Shown in pieces: positions 18,591 through 27,516 of a stretch of DNA of 64,000 nucleotides. Every line of letters begins with the position of its first letter. The stretch's first letter is position 1. Below the pieces are notes generated by a model. It ran no database searches and was not told where the DNA came from. It worked only from the letters and a program-made list of their open reading frames with translations. The DNA lies in the NCBI RefSeq assembly GCF_000340475.1, contig NZ_CM001792.1, positions 1,572,659 through 1,636,658 on the forward strand. Reading direction: 5' to 3'. Position numbers and translations under genes: made by a program. The DNA is from Oceanobacillus kimchii X50 (GTDB taxonomy: Bacteria; Bacillota; Bacilli; Bacillales; Amphibacillaceae).

Positions 18591-19083
18591 CGTAAAAACC
18601 ACTGTTGTTAAAGTTGGTATTGCGGATTTGAAAATTATCCAATTTCCCCAATTGATTCGTACATCTGGATTGGGATCTTGTGTTGGGACTGTTATATATG
18701 ATGAAATAAAAGAAATTGCGGGATTATCGCATGTATTGTTACCGAATTCGCAACAAGGAAAGCAAACAAACACTAACCCCTATAAATATGCAGATACGGC
18801 TATTCCTTATCTATATCAAGAACTTATTAAACGAGGAGCAGAAGAATCATCATTAAAAGCTAAATTAGCCGGGGGAGCTCAAATGTTTCAATTACGAACT
18901 GGTACTGACATGATGAGAATTGGCCCTAGAAATGTAGAATCCGTAGAGCAGGCATTAACCGAACTTGGTGTACCTATTGTAAGTAAGGATGTTGGTGGTA
19001 ACGTTGGTAGGACAATTGAGTTTGATCCAAGATCTAAACTACTTGCTGTTCGAAAAATAAATCAAGAATCAATGATGATTTAA
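18583..19083 (+). CDS. cheD: CheD, chemoreceptor glutamine deamidase
   Basis: 166 aa from ATG 18583 (TTAGGA 18567-18572 upstream; TTG 18574 is possible but too close to it). Catalytic Cys33 in GLGSCVGTVIYD and His50 in GLSHVLLPNS are present, along with the downstream AKLAGGAQMF segment. CheD deamidates receptors and is controlled by CheC-CheY-P. It overlaps the cheC end by 8 bases. Confidence 0.94.
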   Translation: MTSVKTTVVKVGIADLKIIQFPQLIRTSGLGSCVGTVIYDEIKEIAGLSHVLLPNSQQGKQTNTNPYKYADTAIPYLYQELIKRGAEESSLKAKLAGGAQMFQLRTGTDMMRIGPRNVESVEQALTELGVPIVSKDVGGNVGRTIEFDPRSKLLAVRKINQESMMI

Positions 19084-19116
19084 ATCCAGAAATAAGAATA
19101 GAAAGGGGAGCTTCAA

Positions 19117-19893
19117 GTGAATATGACAAATTCTCCTCTGGAACAAAAACTGTGGGACAAATGGAAAAATGATCAGGACGGGGATGCAGCCAATCAGTTA
19201 ATTAATAATTATATGTATCTTGTTAACTACCACACTGAACGTATTGCAAGTCATCTTCCAAATAACGTAGTGAAAGATGAAATAAGAAGTTTTGGTATTC
19301 TCGGACTTTATGATGCGCTAAAGAAATTTGACCCCTCCAGAGATTTAAAATTTGATACGTATGCTTCTTTTCGGATAAAGGGTTCGATTATGGATGGCTT
19401 AAGAAAAGAAGATTGGTTACCTCGATCTATACGGGAAAAGACAAAAAAAGTAGAACAAGCAATTGAAGAATATGAACAAAGCCATCAAAGAGAAGCAAAT
19501 TCTTCAGAAATTGCTAAACTAACAGGTATGAGCACCGAAGAAGTAGAAACTACGATGAAAGATGCGTTATTTAGTAATATTTTATCCATTGAAGAAAAAC
19601 CAAAAGGTAACTCCGATCAATTAAAAGAAGGCATTGGATATTCGATTTCTGATGAAAGAGCTATATTGCCAGAAAACCATATTATTAATGAAGAGTTAAA
19701 AGAGGAGCTTATTCAAGGAATTAAACTATTAAATGAAAAAGAGCAGTTGGTTGTTAGTTTGTTTTATAATGAAGAACTTACATTTACTGAAATTGGCCAA
19801 GTCGTTGGATTAACTACTTCAAGAATCTCACAAATTCATAAACGATCTATCTTTAAATTGAAAAAAACGTTAGAAAAAATACAAGCTATGTAG
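19117..19893 (+). CDS. sigD: SigD, flagellar/motility sigma factor (FliA type)
   Basis: 258 aa from GTG 19117 (SD GAAAGGGGAG spaced 6; ATG 19123 is an alternative). Region 2 (IRSFGILGLYDALKKFDPSRDLKFDTYASFRIKGSIMDGLR), region 3 (REANSSEIAKLTGMSTEEVE) and region 4 (ELTFTEIGQVVGLTTSRISQIHKRSI) are all intact. SigD directs transcription of flagellin, autolysin and late motility genes. As in B. subtilis it lies near the distal end of the fla/che operon, where distance from the promoter affects its level. Confidence 0.97.
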   Translation: MNMTNSPLEQKLWDKWKNDQDGDAANQLINNYMYLVNYHTERIASHLPNNVVKDEIRSFGILGLYDALKKFDPSRDLKFDTYASFRIKGSIMDGLRKEDWLPRSIREKTKKVEQAIEEYEQSHQREANSSEIAKLTGMSTEEVETTMKDALFSNILSIEEKPKGNSDQLKEGIGYSISDERAILPENHIINEELKEELIQGIKLLNEKEQLVVSLFYNEELTFTEIGQVVGLTTSRISQIHKRSIFKLKKTLEKIQAM

Positions 19894-19902
19894 TAGCTTG
19901 TA
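19880..19902 (+). other. Stem-loop spanning the sigD stop codon
   Basis: A perfect 9-bp hairpin: TACAAGCTA (19880-19888), loop TGTAG, TAGCTTGTA (19894-19902). The loop contains the sigD stop TAG (19891-19893). No U-tract follows, so it is not a standard intrinsic terminator. It could be an RNA-processing or stability element that lowers or separates downstream expression; that is inference. Confidence 0.55.
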
Positions 19903-19976
19903 CAAAAGCGATAAAGTGAAACTTCATTCAGTGGGGTTATTACTGCCCGTCATATACGGGAAAAGGGGTAAAAGGG

Positions 19977-21341
19977 ATGAAAGTAGATAATTCGTGGAGA
20001 ATTTATACGAGTAAAGACAAAATGGCTGCCTATATAGAAATAGAAAAAGAGGCATTATCAGAAGAAGATATAGCATTGTTTCATGAATCAATTGAAAACC
20101 AACTTCATGAACATGGAATAGTTCATGGTATCAAGGAAGATATATTAACTAGCATCGATTTAACTGTTATAGAACCTATTCTTATAGCAGAAGGTACGAA
20201 GCCAATAAATGGTGAAGACGGTAGGCTAGAAATTCTAGCAAACTTAGACACTTCTATTAATCGAGAGGAGCATTGGGATTATCGAGAAGTTATGCGAATA
20301 CCGAATGTCACAAAAGGTCAATTGCTTGCCAAATTAATCTTACCTAAAAAAGGTGTAGATGGGGTAGATGTTACAGGAAGAGATTTAAAGGCGAAGGATG
20401 GAAAACAGAAGAAGATTCGAGCGGGAAAAAATGTTGTTTGGAAAGAAGATGTTCATTCTTTTTATGCTGTTAGTGATGGACAAATTAGTATTAACAATCA
20501 GCAAATTCAAGTATTACCTGTATTTAAGGTGAATGAATCGATATCCATGAAAACAGGGAATTTGGATTTTGTTGGTAACATTGAAATACAAGGGGATGTA
20601 CCGTCTGGTTTTGAGATTAAAGCAGAAGGTGATATACGTATACAAGGCATGGTAGAAGGGGCAACAATAATAGCTGGTGGATCTGTTTTTATTATGGAAG
20701 GTATAGCTGGGAAAAATATCGGAAGTATTCAAGCTGGAAATGATATTGTACTTGGTTATTGTAATCACTCTCATATACAGGCTGGGAATGATTTATATGT
20801 AGAAAAATCGATTCTTCATAGTGATTGTACAGCAATCGGGCATGTGTTTTGCAAACTAGGGAATATCATAGGTGGAACAGTATCTGCTGGGAAAACAATG
20901 GAAGCGAAAGACATCGGAAACCGATTAGGAATTACGACAGAGATTGCATTTGGAATTAATAAGAATGAATATGAAAAAGAAAAACAATTACTTAATCGAA
21001 AAAAGACTTTAGAAGAAGATGTTGAAAAAATACGAAAAGTTGGTGACAGATTACGTAATGGAAGTATAGATAATGACCCGAAATTACGCTTATCATTGTT
21101 GCGACAAAGAAAATTATTAAAACAAACAGAAGAAGAACTGCAATTAATTGATCAATCTTTATTCGTAATTCAATCGACAATTGGTTCTGAAAATAAAGCA
21201 TCTTTAACTGTCCGAAATTTCATTCATCCAAATGTTATTATTTCTTTTGGAAAATATAAAAGAATTATTAAAAGTGCTCACCATTTTGTCAAAATCCAAG
21301 TATCAAAGAATGAAATTGAAATTATTCCGTTATTTGAATAA
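19977..21341 (+). CDS. DUF342 (FapA-type) flagellar assembly-associated protein
   Basis: 454 aa. An N-terminal region (residues 1-170) carries the DUF342 signature (LAKLILPKKGVDGVDVTGRDLKAKDGK, then VVWKEDVHSFYAVSDGQI). It is followed by a polar beta-helix-like repeat region (IQGDVPSGFEIKAEGDIRIQGMVEGATIIAGGSVFI...) and a C-terminal coiled coil. The family (FapA) affects polar flagella in Vibrio; its role in Bacillaceae is undefined. A small CCCGT/ACGGG hairpin (19946-19960) precedes the SD AAAAGGGG. Co-location after sigD suggests a motility or surface function. Confidence 0.85.
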   Translation: MKVDNSWRIYTSKDKMAAYIEIEKEALSEEDIALFHESIENQLHEHGIVHGIKEDILTSIDLTVIEPILIAEGTKPINGEDGRLEILANLDTSINREEHWDYREVMRIPNVTKGQLLAKLILPKKGVDGVDVTGRDLKAKDGKQKKIRAGKNVVWKEDVHSFYAVSDGQISINNQQIQVLPVFKVNESISMKTGNLDFVGNIEIQGDVPSGFEIKAEGDIRIQGMVEGATIIAGGSVFIMEGIAGKNIGSIQAGNDIVLGYCNHSHIQAGNDLYVEKSILHSDCTAIGHVFCKLGNIIGGTVSAGKTMEAKDIGNRLGITTEIAFGINKNEYEKEKQLLNRKKTLEEDVEKIRKVGDRLRNGSIDNDPKLRLSLLRQRKLLKQTEEELQLIDQSLFVIQSTIGSENKASLTVRNFIHPNVIISFGKYKRIIKSAHHFVKIQVSKNEIEIIPLFE

Positions 21342-21358
21342 TTAAAGGAGATGCTTGT

Positions 21359-21649
21359 ATGGGTTGGAAATCAATTGAGATGCAAGTAGCGTTACCTCGA
21401 GTTCAAGATGCAGGAAAGATACAGGATCAAATGGATAAACAAGGACAACATCTTCAGGAATCGCTAGCGCAGTTACAAGCGAAAAAACAAGAACTGAGAA
21501 GTAAAAAGGTGAATGAATTGAATCATACATATAAAGTAGATTCAAACAACAAACGTAAACATGAGAGTAAAGATGAAAATAAAGATGACAATCAAGAGCA
21601 AAAGTCAGAGCATCCGTTTTTAGGAAGCAAAATTGATTATAATGGATAG
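21359..21649 (+). CDS. Small hydrophilic protein of unknown function in the fla/che tail
   Basis: 96 aa. I do not recognise a named family. Residues 1-55 start WKSIEMQVALPRVQDAGKIQDQMDKQGQHLQESLAQLQAKK, an amphipathic and probably helical segment. The rest is highly charged (K/E/D/N/H-rich), probably disordered, ending HPFLGSKIDYNG. There is no membrane segment. SD AAAGGAGA is good. It lies 17 bases after the DUF342 gene and 14 before the swrB-like gene, so it is cotranscribed with them. It looks like a real gene because of its start site, spacing and codon use. Confidence 0.7.
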   Translation: MGWKSIEMQVALPRVQDAGKIQDQMDKQGQHLQESLAQLQAKKQELRSKKVNELNHTYKVDSNNKRKHESKDENKDDNQEQKSEHPFLGSKIDYNG

Positions 21650-21663
21650 TTTAGGGGTGAATT

Positions 21664-22110
21664 ATGTCTTCTCTTTTATGGATTATCAGTTTTTTATTAC
21701 ACATGATTGCCTTATTAGCAATTTATAAATTATTACAACAAATTCAAGTCTTAAAGCAACGACCTGCTTCTGAATCGAATATAGATTCAAAACTAAAACA
21801 TTACATAGAAGAAATTAGACAAGAGAACCAAAATCTACAAGCGTTAATACAGAAGGGGGCTACTCCTGATCAAAAGCAGCAAAGTAATGGTGTATTAGAA
21901 GAATTTAATCTCCAAGAGGAGCCATTTAGTGAACAAATAAAAGAGAACTTCTCAAGTGAAGATGCAGAAGATACAGTTGAGGCATCATTGGAAGCACGAG
22001 TATTACAACTTTATAATCAAGGCAAAACAATTGACGAAATTGCAAGTGAATTGGAATGTGGCAAAACAGAAGCTGAGATTATTATAAAGCTTCATCAAAA
22101 AAATGTTTGA
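21664..22110 (+). CDS. SwrB-like (YlxL position) membrane-anchored protein
   Basis: 148 aa. One N-terminal transmembrane helix (residues 2-22) is followed by a coiled coil (about 23-65), an acidic linker, and a C-terminal helix-turn-helix-like segment (ARVLQLYNQGKTIDEIASELECGKTEAEIIIKLH). This layout and position, after sigD and before rpsB, match B. subtilis SwrB (YlxL), which promotes flagellar export-gate maturation and swarming. Similarity is by architecture and position; I could not align it. Confidence 0.65.
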   Translation: MSSLLWIISFLLHMIALLAIYKLLQQIQVLKQRPASESNIDSKLKHYIEEIRQENQNLQALIQKGATPDQKQQSNGVLEEFNLQEEPFSEQIKENFSSEDAEDTVEASLEARVLQLYNQGKTIDEIASELECGKTEAEIIIKLHQKNV

Positions 22111-22116
22111 AATAAC

Positions 22117-22145
22117 TTGCTTCACTAATCATGTTGTGGTATAGT
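22117..22145 (+). promoter_or_regulatory. SigA-type promoter of rpsB
   Basis: TTGCTT (22117-22122), a 17-base spacer and TATAGT (22140-22145). It lies about 145 bases before rpsB, immediately after the end of the fla/che block, and marks the switch from motility to translation genes. Confidence 0.65.
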
Positions 22146-22195
22146 AACTTTTGGTGTAAATAGTCTAGTCATGAACGATTAGAACAAAAAACACA

Positions 22196-22259
22196 CGTAT
22201 AGGGATTTGTAGGATTGGTGCTGATATGAATCAGTGTTTCTACAAAGAAGATCTATACG
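22196..22259 (+). promoter_or_regulatory. Structured leader of rpsB (probable S2 autoregulatory element)
   Basis: Three nested perfect stems: CGTATAG (22196-22202) with CTATACG (22253-22259); TTTGTAG (22206-22212) with CTACAAA (22240-22246); CTGAT (22221-22225) with ATCAG (22230-22234). Together they make one long interrupted hairpin ending about 16 bases before the rpsB SD. Ribosomal protein leaders commonly bind their own product, so S2 feedback is the likely role; binding is inferred. Confidence 0.65.
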
Positions 22260-22288
22260 GAGGAAAAAACCATTAGGAGGAATGCAAC

Positions 22289-23053
22289 ATGGCAGCAATT
22301 TCAATGAAACAATTGCTAGAAGCTGGTGTACATTTTGGACACCAAACTCGTCGTTGGAATCCGAAAATGAAGAAATATATCTTCACGGAGCGTAACGGCA
22401 TTTACATCATCGACTTACAAAAAACAGTTAAAAAAGTGGATGAAGCATACAACTACGTAAAGGAAATCGCATCAAATGGCGGTACAATCCTTTTTGTTGG
22501 TACAAAAAAACAAGCACAAGATTCTGTGCGTGATGAAGCAATCCGTTCAGGTATGTACTTTGTAAATCAACGTTGGTTAGGTGGAACATTAACAAACTTC
22601 CAAACTATCCGCAAGCGTATTAATCGTTTGAAATCCATTGAGAAAATGGAAGAAGATGGTACATTTGAAGTATTACCTAAAAAAGAAGTTGTAAATCTAT
22701 TAAAAGAAAAAGAACGTTTAGTGAAATTCCTTGGTGGAATTAAAGAAATGACTAAGCTTCCAGATGCATTATTTGTAATCGATCCTCGTAAAGAGCGTAT
22801 TGCAATTGCTGAAGCTCATAAACTAAACATTCCAATCATCGGAATTGTAGATACAAACTGTGATCCAGATGAAATTGACTACGTTATTCCAGCTAATGAC
22901 GACGCTATTCGCGCCGTGAAGCTTTTGACTTCAAAAATGGCAGATGCTATTTTAGAAGTGAAACAAGGGGAAGAAACAGAAGTAGTTGAAGAAGAAGCAA
23001 ACGAAGCTGTTGCTGAAGAAGAAGCGGCAGAAGAAGTTTCAACTCAAGAGTAA
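22289..23053 (+). CDS. rpsB: 30S ribosomal protein S2
   Basis: 254 aa. It opens [26 protein letters not shown] and contains IHIIDLQKT-type and [13 protein letters not shown] segments, then [45 protein letters not shown], all standard for bacterial S2. The C-terminus is a long run of acidic residues ([16 protein letters not shown]), a common extension in halotolerant Bacillaceae. It has its own promoter and leader. SD TTAGGAGGAA is strong. Confidence 0.99.
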   Translation: MAAISMKQLLEAGVHFGHQTRRWNPKMKKYIFTERNGIYIIDLQKTVKKVDEAYNYVKEIASNGGTILFVGTKKQAQDSVRDEAIRSGMYFVNQRWLGGTLTNFQTIRKRINRLKSIEKMEEDGTFEVLPKKEVVNLLKEKERLVKFLGGIKEMTKLPDALFVIDPRKERIAIAEAHKLNIPIIGIVDTNCDPDEIDYVIPANDDAIRAVKLLTSKMADAILEVKQGEETEVVEEEANEAVAEEEAAEEVSTQE

Positions 23054-23067
23054 TCATTGAAAAGGTG

Positions 23068-23107
23068 AGGGTGATAAGAGGATAGAAGCCTTTTATCACC
23101 CTTTTTT
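23068..23107 (+). terminator. Rho-independent terminator between rpsB and tsf
   Basis: Stem AGGGTGATAA (23068-23077) with TTATCACCCT (23093-23102), followed by a T-tract. It lies 37 bases before the tsf ATG, and no separate tsf promoter is evident, so it probably attenuates rather than stops readthrough, reducing tsf relative to rpsB. Confidence 0.8.
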
Positions 23108-23143
23108 AAAGAATTAAATTATTGATTTTAAGGAGGACCATAC

Positions 23144-24028
23144 ATGGCTATTACTGCACAAATGGTAAAAGAACTACGTGAAAAAACTGGTGCTGGAATG
23201 ATGGATTGTAAGAAAGCACTTCAAGAAACAAATGGTGACATTGGACAAGCAATTGATTTTCTACGTGAAAAAGGAATGGCAAAAGCTGCGAAGAAAGCAG
23301 ACCGTGTAGCAGCAGAAGGATTAACTCATATTGAAGTTGATGGTAACAAAGCTGCTATTATTGAAGTAAACTGCGAAACTGATTTCGTTACAAAAAATGA
23401 TCAGTTTAAACAATTATTAACGGATCTTGGAAAACATTTAGTTGCTCACCAACCTGCTTCTGTTGAAGAGGCTCTTCAACAAAAACTGCACGGTGATGGA
23501 GATACAATTGATTCTGTAATTACAAATGTTGTTGCAAAAATTGGTGAAAAAATCTCTCTTCGTCGTTTCGAAGTAATTGAGAAAACAGACAATGATGCAT
23601 TTGGAGCATACTTACACATGGGTGGGCGTATTGGAGTTCTTTCATTACTTGAAGGTACTACAGATGAAGAAGTAGGTAAAGATATTTCCATGCATGTAGC
23701 AGCAGTAAATCCTCGTTACGTATCTCGTGATGAAGTAGCTGAAGAAGAAGTGAACCGTGAACGTGAAGTATTAAAAACACAAGCATTAAATGAAGGTAAA
23801 CCAGAGAAAATTGTTGAAAAGATGGTAGAAGGTCGTCTAGGCAAGTTCTTTGAAGAAATTGTATTATTAGAGCAAAGCTTCGTAAAAGATCCAGACCAAA
23901 AAGTGAAAAAATATGTAGCAGATAAAGGTGCTACTGTAAAAACTTTTGTTCGTTATGAAGTGGGCGAAGGAATGGAAAAACGCGAAGACAATTTCGCAGA
24001 AGAAGTAATGAGTCAAATTAAAAAATAG
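23144..24028 (+). CDS. tsf: Elongation factor Ts
   Basis: 294 aa. The N-terminal UBA-like motif ([30 protein letters not shown]) and the central [19 protein letters not shown] stretch are diagnostic. EF-Ts recycles EF-Tu-GDP. It is in the normal place behind rpsB. SD AAGGAGGA is upstream. Confidence 0.99.
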   Translation: MAITAQMVKELREKTGAGMMDCKKALQETNGDIGQAIDFLREKGMAKAAKKADRVAAEGLTHIEVDGNKAAIIEVNCETDFVTKNDQFKQLLTDLGKHLVAHQPASVEEALQQKLHGDGDTIDSVITNVVAKIGEKISLRRFEVIEKTDNDAFGAYLHMGGRIGVLSLLEGTTDEEVGKDISMHVAAVNPRYVSRDEVAEEEVNREREVLKTQALNEGKPEKIVEKMVEGRLGKFFEEIVLLEQSFVKDPDQKVKKYVADKGATVKTFVRYEVGEGMEKREDNFAEEVMSQIKK

Positions 24029-24134
24029 TTGCAACAAATTAGGGGACATTAATTTGTTCCCTATTTTGGCAAGTAAGGGTATTTTTAAGCTTTACCATAT
24101 AAGTGTAACTGGAACTTTAACGTATGGTTTACCA

Positions 24135-24163
24135 AGCTTATTAATTAGTAAAAGTGATATAAT
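24135..24163 (+). promoter_or_regulatory. Possible promoter before pyrH
   Basis: A perfect -10 TATAAT (24158-24163) sits 28 bases before the pyrH ATG. The -35 is poor (AGCTTA at 24135-24140 with 17-base spacing). A short leader from a weak promoter is plausible. Confidence 0.35.
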
Positions 24164-24191
24164 AGTAAAAACTTTTTCTCTGGAGGTTATT

Positions 24192-24914
24192 ATGACGACA
24201 GCACGTTACAATAGAGTTGTGTTAAAATTAAGTGGAGAAGCTTTAAGTGGTGATCAAGGATATGGAATCGATCCAAAAGTAATCCAATCTATTTCAAAAC
24301 AAGTAAAAGAGGTTGCCGACCTTGGTGTTGAAGTTGCCATTGTTGTAGGCGGAGGAAATATTTGGAGAGGTAAAGTCGGTAGTGAAATGGGAATGGATCG
24401 TGCATCCGCTGATTACATGGGAATGCTTGCTACGATTATGAACTCTCTTGCATTACAAGATGGTTTGGAAACAATCGATGTTGAAACAAGAGTGCAAACA
24501 TCCATTGAGATGAGACAAGTTGCAGAACCTTACATAAGAAGAAAAGCTATTCGCCATCTAGAGAAGAAACGTGTTGTCATTTTTGCAGCAGGAACGGGTA
24601 ATCCATATTTCTCAACAGACACTACTGCCGCATTAAGAGCAGCTGAAATCGAAGCGGAAGTAATTTTAATGGCAAAAAATAATGTTGATGGAGTATATAC
24701 GGATGATCCTAAGATAAACAAATCAGCTAAGAAATACGAATCGTTATCATATCTTGAAATGTTAAATGAAGGTTTAGGTGTAATGGATTCAACGGCTTCT
24801 TCATTATGTATGGATAATAATATTCCATTAATTGTATTCTCAATTATGGAAGAAGGAAATATTAAACGGGTCGTTCAAGGTGAGACGATCGGAACAACAA
24901 TAAGGGGGAAATAA
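24192..24914 (+). CDS. pyrH: UMP kinase
   Basis: 240 aa from ATG 24192 (SD TGGAGG 24181-24186). The reading frame stays open 46 codons upstream, but that stretch carries the -10 box and has no family match. It opens [22 protein letters not shown] and contains [13 protein letters not shown] and the amino-acid-kinase core. It phosphorylates UMP to UDP and is allosterically regulated by GTP/UTP. frr begins 2 bases after the stop. Confidence 0.98.
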   Translation: MTTARYNRVVLKLSGEALSGDQGYGIDPKVIQSISKQVKEVADLGVEVAIVVGGGNIWRGKVGSEMGMDRASADYMGMLATIMNSLALQDGLETIDVETRVQTSIEMRQVAEPYIRRKAIRHLEKKRVVIFAAGTGNPYFSTDTTAALRAAEIEAEVILMAKNNVDGVYTDDPKINKSAKKYESLSYLEMLNEGLGVMDSTASSLCMDNNIPLIVFSIMEEGNIKRVVQGETIGTTIRGK

Positions 24915-24916
24915 AA

Positions 24917-25474
24917 ATGTCAGCTTCTGTATTAAAAGAGATGGAACAAAAAATGGATCAAGCGGTACAAGCTTTTTCTAAGAATTTAGCTTCCGTAAGA
25001 GCAGGACGTGCTAACCCAAGTATTTTAGATAGTGTGTTTGTAGATTACTACGGTGCTTCTACACCTTTAAACCAATTAGCAACAGTTGGAGCTCCTGAAG
25101 CAAGACTCTTAACAATCACTCCATATGACAAAACTGCATTAGGTGATATCGAAAAAGCAATTCAAAAAGCAGACCTCGGTCTATCTCCATCTAGTGATGG
25201 TAATATTATTCGAATTAATATTCCTGCACTAACACAAGAGCGACGTAAAGATCTTGTTAAAGTGGTTGGAAAGTACGCAGAAGAATCTAGAGTTCAAATC
25301 CGTAATATTCGTAGAGACACAAATGATCTGTTGAAAAAAATGGAGAAAAATGGTGACTTGACGGAAGATGATCTTCGAGGTTTCCAAGATGATGTTCAAA
25401 CATCTACAAATGATTATATTAATAAAATTGATCAATTAGCTAAAAATAAAGAAAACGAAATTATGGAAGTGTAA
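24917..25474 (+). CDS. frr: Ribosome recycling factor
   Basis: 185 aa, the family length. It contains [39 protein letters not shown] and the C-terminal helix pair [27 protein letters not shown] splits post-termination ribosomes with EF-G. SD AAGGGGGAA overlaps the end of pyrH. It is followed by a 362-base gap. Confidence 0.99.
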   Translation: MSASVLKEMEQKMDQAVQAFSKNLASVRAGRANPSILDSVFVDYYGASTPLNQLATVGAPEARLLTITPYDKTALGDIEKAIQKADLGLSPSSDGNIIRINIPALTQERRKDLVKVVGKYAEESRVQIRNIRRDTNDLLKKMEKNGDLTEDDLRGFQDDVQTSTNDYINKIDQLAKNKENEIMEV

Positions 25475-25665
25475 TTACGGCCTTTTATCCTCAGTTTATT
25501 CTGTACAAGTTACTGATTGTAAGAATGAAATAGGATGCTTAATTAATGAATTTCTCTTAAGTTTTAATTACAAATTCCAAAAGGTATTTCACTTTGGTAA
25601 ATTATTCTATAAAAAAATCGATTTTCTAGATGACAGTTTTCTTCTTACGTAGTAAGATGCCATTA

Positions 25666-25691
25666 AGCCCTCTTATTAAAGGGGGCTTTTG
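25666..25691 (+). terminator. Rho-independent terminator after frr
   Basis: Stem AAGCCCTC (25666-25673) with GGGGGCTT (25682-25689, one G-T pair) and a short T-tract. It ends the rpsB-tsf-pyrH-frr transcription group. Confidence 0.75.
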
Positions 25692-25718
25692 TATTCTGTT
25701 AGGAAAGTCGTTATAATT
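25690..25718 (+). promoter_or_regulatory. SigA-type promoter of uppS-cdsA-rseP
   Basis: TTGTAT (25690-25695), 17-base spacer, TATAAT (25713-25718). It sits directly behind the terminator, about 118 bases before uppS. Confidence 0.6.
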
Positions 25719-25836
25719 GGGTAAATGAGAATAGTCATTTACAATATATTCATTTGGCATGGTCATGCCTTTCATACCTTTTTCTTCAAGTTAGAAAGAA
25801 AGGTTTGTGAATTAACAACCATTCGGGGGACGGATT

Positions 25837-26595
25837 ATGTCTATCAAAATTCCTTTTTTATCAAAACAAGTAAAAGAAACGGAACTAGAAGATTGGGATA
25901 ACATTCCCAGTCATGTTGCTATCATTATGGATGGTAACGGTCGTTGGGCACAAAAACGAGGATTACCTAGAATCGCTGGACATAGAGAAGGTGTGTCTAC
26001 AGTAAATCGAATCGTCAAAGCCGCTGTTAATGCAAATGTAAAAGTATTGACACTTTATACATTTTCTACAGAAAATTGGAAACGACCGAAATCTGAAGTT
26101 GATTTTATATTGAAATTACCAAAAGAGTTCCTGCATGTATATTTACCAGGTTTAATAGAAAATAATGTTCGTGTACAAACAATTGGTGATTTTAATGCAG
26201 TACCTAAGCATACACAGGATGCGATAGAATATGCCATGGAGAAAACGAAGGACAACGATGGTTTAGTACTTAATTTTGCGCTAAACTATGGAAGTAGGTA
26301 TGAAATCATACATGCAGTAAAACAAATAGTGCAAGAGACGAAAGCATCTGAATTTGACGTAGAACAATTAGATGAAAGTTATTTCGAGAAACATTTATTT
26401 ACGAACGGTTTATCTGATCCAGATTTATTGATTCGTACTGGAGGAGAGTACCGTCTGAGTAATTTTATGCTTTGGCAGCTTGCTTATACGGAATTTTGGT
26501 TTACCGAAAAACTCTGGCCGGAATTTGATGAAGATACATTTCTTCAAGCGTTGATGGAATATCAACAACGAAAGAGGAGATACGGAGGTATATAA
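25837..26595 (+). CDS. uppS: Undecaprenyl diphosphate synthase (cis-prenyltransferase)
   Basis: 252 aa. The catalytic Asp32 in IIMDGNGRWAQKRGLPR, TLYTFSTENWKRP, and DLLIRTGGEYRLSNFMLWQLAYTEF are conserved. It condenses isopentenyl diphosphate with farnesyl diphosphate to make the lipid carrier for wall polymers. SD CGGGGGACG is modest. cdsA follows 15 bases later. The IPP-pathway gene dxr, usually two genes on, is missing here. Confidence 0.98.
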   Translation: MSIKIPFLSKQVKETELEDWDNIPSHVAIIMDGNGRWAQKRGLPRIAGHREGVSTVNRIVKAAVNANVKVLTLYTFSTENWKRPKSEVDFILKLPKEFLHVYLPGLIENNVRVQTIGDFNAVPKHTQDAIEYAMEKTKDNDGLVLNFALNYGSRYEIIHAVKQIVQETKASEFDVEQLDESYFEKHLFTNGLSDPDLLIRTGGEYRLSNFMLWQLAYTEFWFTEKLWPEFDEDTFLQALMEYQQRKRRYGGI

Positions 26596-26610
26596 GGTGA
26601 TGATTTTTTA

Positions 26611-27399
26611 ATGAAGCAAAGAACAATTACAGCATTACTCGCACTATTAATCTTTGTCCCATTCATCCTTATCGGTGGACTTCCATTCATGATATTGATC
26701 TATCTAGTAGCTACAATTGGTTTATTAGAGCTATTACGGATGAGGCATATTGGAAATTATATATTTCCTTATATTTTATCAGTTTGTTTAGTTTGGCTAA
26801 TACTATTACCGACTTACTATGGTGCAATATTTAATTGGTTTACAAGATATGAGCTAATTGCTTTATTAATCTTAATTTTATTAGGTTATACCGTATTAGT
26901 GAAGAATCGTTTTACGTTTGACCATGTTGGTTTTGTAATTTTAGCCGCATTCTATGTAGGTCTTGGATTTTATTATCTGTTGGAAACACGAAACGGAGAT
27001 AATGCATTAAATAATATTTTATTTGCCTTCTTCATTGTTTGGGCAACGGATACTGGAGCTTATCTATTTGGTAAAAAATGGGGAAAACGTAAGCTTTGGC
27101 CAACCATTAGTCCAAAGAAAACAGTAGAGGGGGCATTGGGTGGAATACTAACAGCTTGTATCGTAGCAACTGTATTTCATTTGATTTCCCCATTTGAACA
27201 TACATGGTTAATTGTAATTATTGTAACGATATTGGCATCGATTTTTGGGCAAATTGGTGATTTAGTGGAATCAGCATTTAAACGAAATTATGATGTGAAA
27301 GATTCAGGTAATATACTACCTGGTCATGGTGGAATATTAGACCGATTTGATAGTATGTTATTTGTTTTTCCGTTATTACATTTTATACATTTTTTCTAA
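26611..27399 (+). CDS. cdsA: Phosphatidate cytidylyltransferase
   Basis: 262 aa, polytopic (about eight helices). The C-terminal CDP-DG synthase signature is clear: DVKDSGNILPGHGGILDRFDS. It converts phosphatidate and CTP to CDP-diacylglycerol for phospholipid synthesis. The ATG has the weak SD GGAGGTATATAAGGTGAT upstream. A 118-base gap follows before rseP. Confidence 0.97.
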   Translation: MKQRTITALLALLIFVPFILIGGLPFMILIYLVATIGLLELLRMRHIGNYIFPYILSVCLVWLILLPTYYGAIFNWFTRYELIALLILILLGYTVLVKNRFTFDHVGFVILAAFYVGLGFYYLLETRNGDNALNNILFAFFIVWATDTGAYLFGKKWGKRKLWPTISPKKTVEGALGGILTACIVATVFHLISPFEHTWLIVIIVTILASIFGQIGDLVESAFKRNYDVKDSGNILPGHGGILDRFDSMLFVFPLLHFIHFF

Positions 27400-27430
27400 A
27401 ATAAATTTAGACGATTTTAGTCGAAAAGGT

Positions 27431-27454
27431 TAATCTTAACCTTTTCATGAATAT
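27431..27454 (+). other. Perfect inverted repeat in the cdsA-rseP gap
   Basis: GAAAAGGTTAA, two bases, TTAACCTTTTC: an 11-bp palindrome in the gap where Bacillus carries dxr. It lacks a clean downstream T-tract, so terminator function is uncertain. Confidence 0.4.
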
Positions 27455-27516
27455 AATTAACGGAGAGCTTGTATACTTAATTCGAATGCCTGCTCCACTA
27501 AAAGGAAGGTGTTATT

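Larger units (their letters stand above)
25475..25836 (+). other. Intergenic region frr-uppS
   Basis: 362 bases without a supportable gene. The first 190 bases are AT-rich with no recognised structure. Then come a terminator (25666-25691), an overlapping SigA-type promoter (25690-25718), and about 118 bases of uppS leader containing a short GGCAT/ATGCC hairpin near 25758-25771. Confidence 0.7.

Noticed and set aside
24054..24191. 46-residue N-terminal extension of pyrH
   Set aside because: It has no family similarity and contains a TATAAT box; the SD TGGAGG precedes ATG 24192.
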